Positions 5,780-6,518 of a stretch of DNA of 6,518 nt are shown one piece after another (positions within the stretch are counted from its first letter, which is position 1; every line of letters starts with the position of its first letter). The notes below the pieces were generated by a model, which had not been told where the DNA came from, did not search any database, and saw nothing but the letters and a program-made list of their open reading frames with translations. The DNA is taken from assembly GCA_007117175.1 (NCBI GenBank), contig SKGZ01000076.1, positions 1-6,518 on the forward strand, written 5' to 3'. Origin of the DNA: Bacteriovoracales bacterium (GTDB lineage: Bacteria; Bdellovibrionota; Bacteriovoracia; Bacteriovoracales; Bacteriovoracaceae). Position numbers and translations under genes: made by a program.

Positions 5780-6518
5780 GATTGACCTCAGAGATCGAGC
5801 TCATCTTACTGCTGATCGGAATTTGAAAGTCTCCTGAACTATAAATGGGAGGAACAAAAACTGGCAGTAAGTCAGAATTATGATTGACTAGGACACTTAA
5901 ATAAGAACTTTCATTCTGAGGGCCTATCATATCTAGGTGACAAATAATTTCTTCTCTCTGAATGACTTGATCAAGTTCAGAGTGATAGCGTCTTAAGACT
6001 CTTTTCAAGAGTCTGATCTTCTCAGCAAAATTCTGAGAATCATCTCCCTCCTGCACTTGAATCAAAACTTTGACCTTCATTAATGAGTTCTTAAACTCTG
6101 AGGTCTCTAAGATAAAATGTCCCCATTCATGGGTTAAGCTTTGAGGAAAAAATAAAGTCTGTTTTTCAGGGAATATTGGTTTATCAAGTTCCCAAAATAA
6201 GTTTAAAACAGGAGTGAACTGTAAGCTTAAACTGGCAATTTTAAGGGGGAGAGGAACATCTTGCGCTTTTTTATAATACTGAAAAAAATCTTTGAAATTT
6301 TGACAGATCAAAAAATCCTTAAAGCATAAGACTCTCTTATGGGCCAGTTGAACATTCCAACTTCCCCGCTGACCATCAATTTCCGCTGGCTGAGCAACGA
6401 CTAAACTTTCTGCCAACAACTCATTGAAATTCTCCCAGTCCTCCGGCCGAAAATAATCTTCAATAGAAAAGAATCTGGCATTTCTTGTAAAATATTGTTC
6501 TAAACCTAATAGTTTTTC
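5769..6518 (-). CDS. Unrecognised protein with HEWGH motif, N-terminus beyond the window
   Basis: The frame is open from the window edge to TAA at 5771-5769, giving 249 visible residues. A TTG at 6419-6417 is in frame but is probably not the start, because protein-like sequence (e.g. FSIEDYFRPEDWENF) continues upstream of it. I do not recognise the family. Visible content: aromatic-rich N-terminal part, alternating strands around LKIASLSLQF, then SLTHEWGHFI at visible residues 127-136, which fits the HExxH zinc-protease pattern with hydrophobic flanks. A likely helix follows at about 163-190 (AEKIRLLKRVLRRYHSELDQ), then a Pro/Ser-rich end. No clear third metal ligand can be assigned (HEWGHxxxE is present but not diagnostic), so the motif may be chance. 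No membrane helix or signal peptide is in the visible part. It is the first visible gene of the apparent operon with the beta-barrel protein and mtgA, overlapping the former by 11 bases. Confidence 0.6.
   Translation of the reverse strand, partial: EKLLGLEQYFTRNARFFSIEDYFRPEDWENFNELLAESLVVAQPAEIDGQRGSWNVQLAHKRVLCFKDFLICQNFKDFFQYYKKAQDVPLPLKIASLSLQFTPVLNLFWELDKPIFPEKQTLFFPQSLTHEWGHFILETSEFKNSLMKVKVLIQVQEGDDSQNFAEKIRLLKRVLRRYHSELDQVIQREEIICHLDMIGPQNESSYLSVLVNHNSDLLPVFVPPIYSSGDFQIPISSKMSSISEVNHVL
5785..5789 (-). promoter_or_regulatory. Shine-Dalgarno sequence for the outer-membrane protein gene
   Basis: Minus-strand GAGGT sits 5 bases before the ATG at 5779-5777, inside the last codons of the upstream gene. 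It supports this start and shows re-initiation within an operon rather than a new promoter. Confidence 0.6.

Noticed and set aside
6417..6419. TTG at 6419 as the start of the last gene
   Set aside because: The frame continues upstream to the window edge with protein-like sequence, so the gene is partial rather than beginning here.

Overview
The window is gene-dense, AT-rich chromosomal DNA (about 35-40% G+C by eye) from a Gram-negative bacterium. An LptF-type lipopolysaccharide-export permease, a monofunctional peptidoglycan glycosyltransferase, an outer-membrane beta-barrel protein and a RodZ-like morphogenesis protein together require a two-membrane envelope. Lysine-rich, A/T-biased coding and divergent housekeeping sequences would fit a low-GC Bdellovibrionota/Bacteriovorax-like or other deltaproteobacterial lineage, but that placement is a guess. 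The divergent lptF/pepA pairing is also familiar from gammaproteobacteria such as E. coli.

Layout, left to right. (1) Positions 1-800, + strand: the C-terminal part of a RodZ-like protein (transmembrane helix, acidic linker, DUF4115-type periplasmic domain) whose N-terminus lies before the window. (2) Positions 784-1905, - strand: lptF, convergent with the first gene and overlapping it by 17 bases. (3) Positions 1906-1994: the only real intergenic gap, about 90 bases, holding back-to-back promoter-like elements for lptF and pepA. (4) Positions 1995-3940, + strand: pepA (leucyl aminopeptidase) and trmL (tRNA wobble 2'-O-methyltransferase), joined by a TAATG stop/start overlap. (5) Positions 6518-3807, - strand: an apparent three-gene operon with an unrecognised protein (N-terminus beyond the window, carries HEWGH), an outer-membrane beta-barrel protein (11-base overlap) and mtgA (2-base gap). 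mtgA converges on trmL and overlaps it by 134 bases.

Functionally the window is mostly envelope biogenesis: cell shape (RodZ), LPS transport (LptF), peptidoglycan polymerisation (MtgA) and an outer-membrane protein. Two housekeeping genes for peptide turnover and tRNA modification sit among them. I see no RNA genes, mobile elements, CRISPR, long repeats or convincing intrinsic terminators, and no gap over 300 bases.

I do not see a clear new multi-gene system. The points most worth a second look are the long antiparallel trmL/mtgA overlap, which gives MtgA an acidic C-terminal tail; the compact lptF/pepA divergent promoter, with a possibly leaderless lptF transcript; and the unidentified HEWGH-bearing protein co-transcribed with the beta-barrel protein and MtgA.
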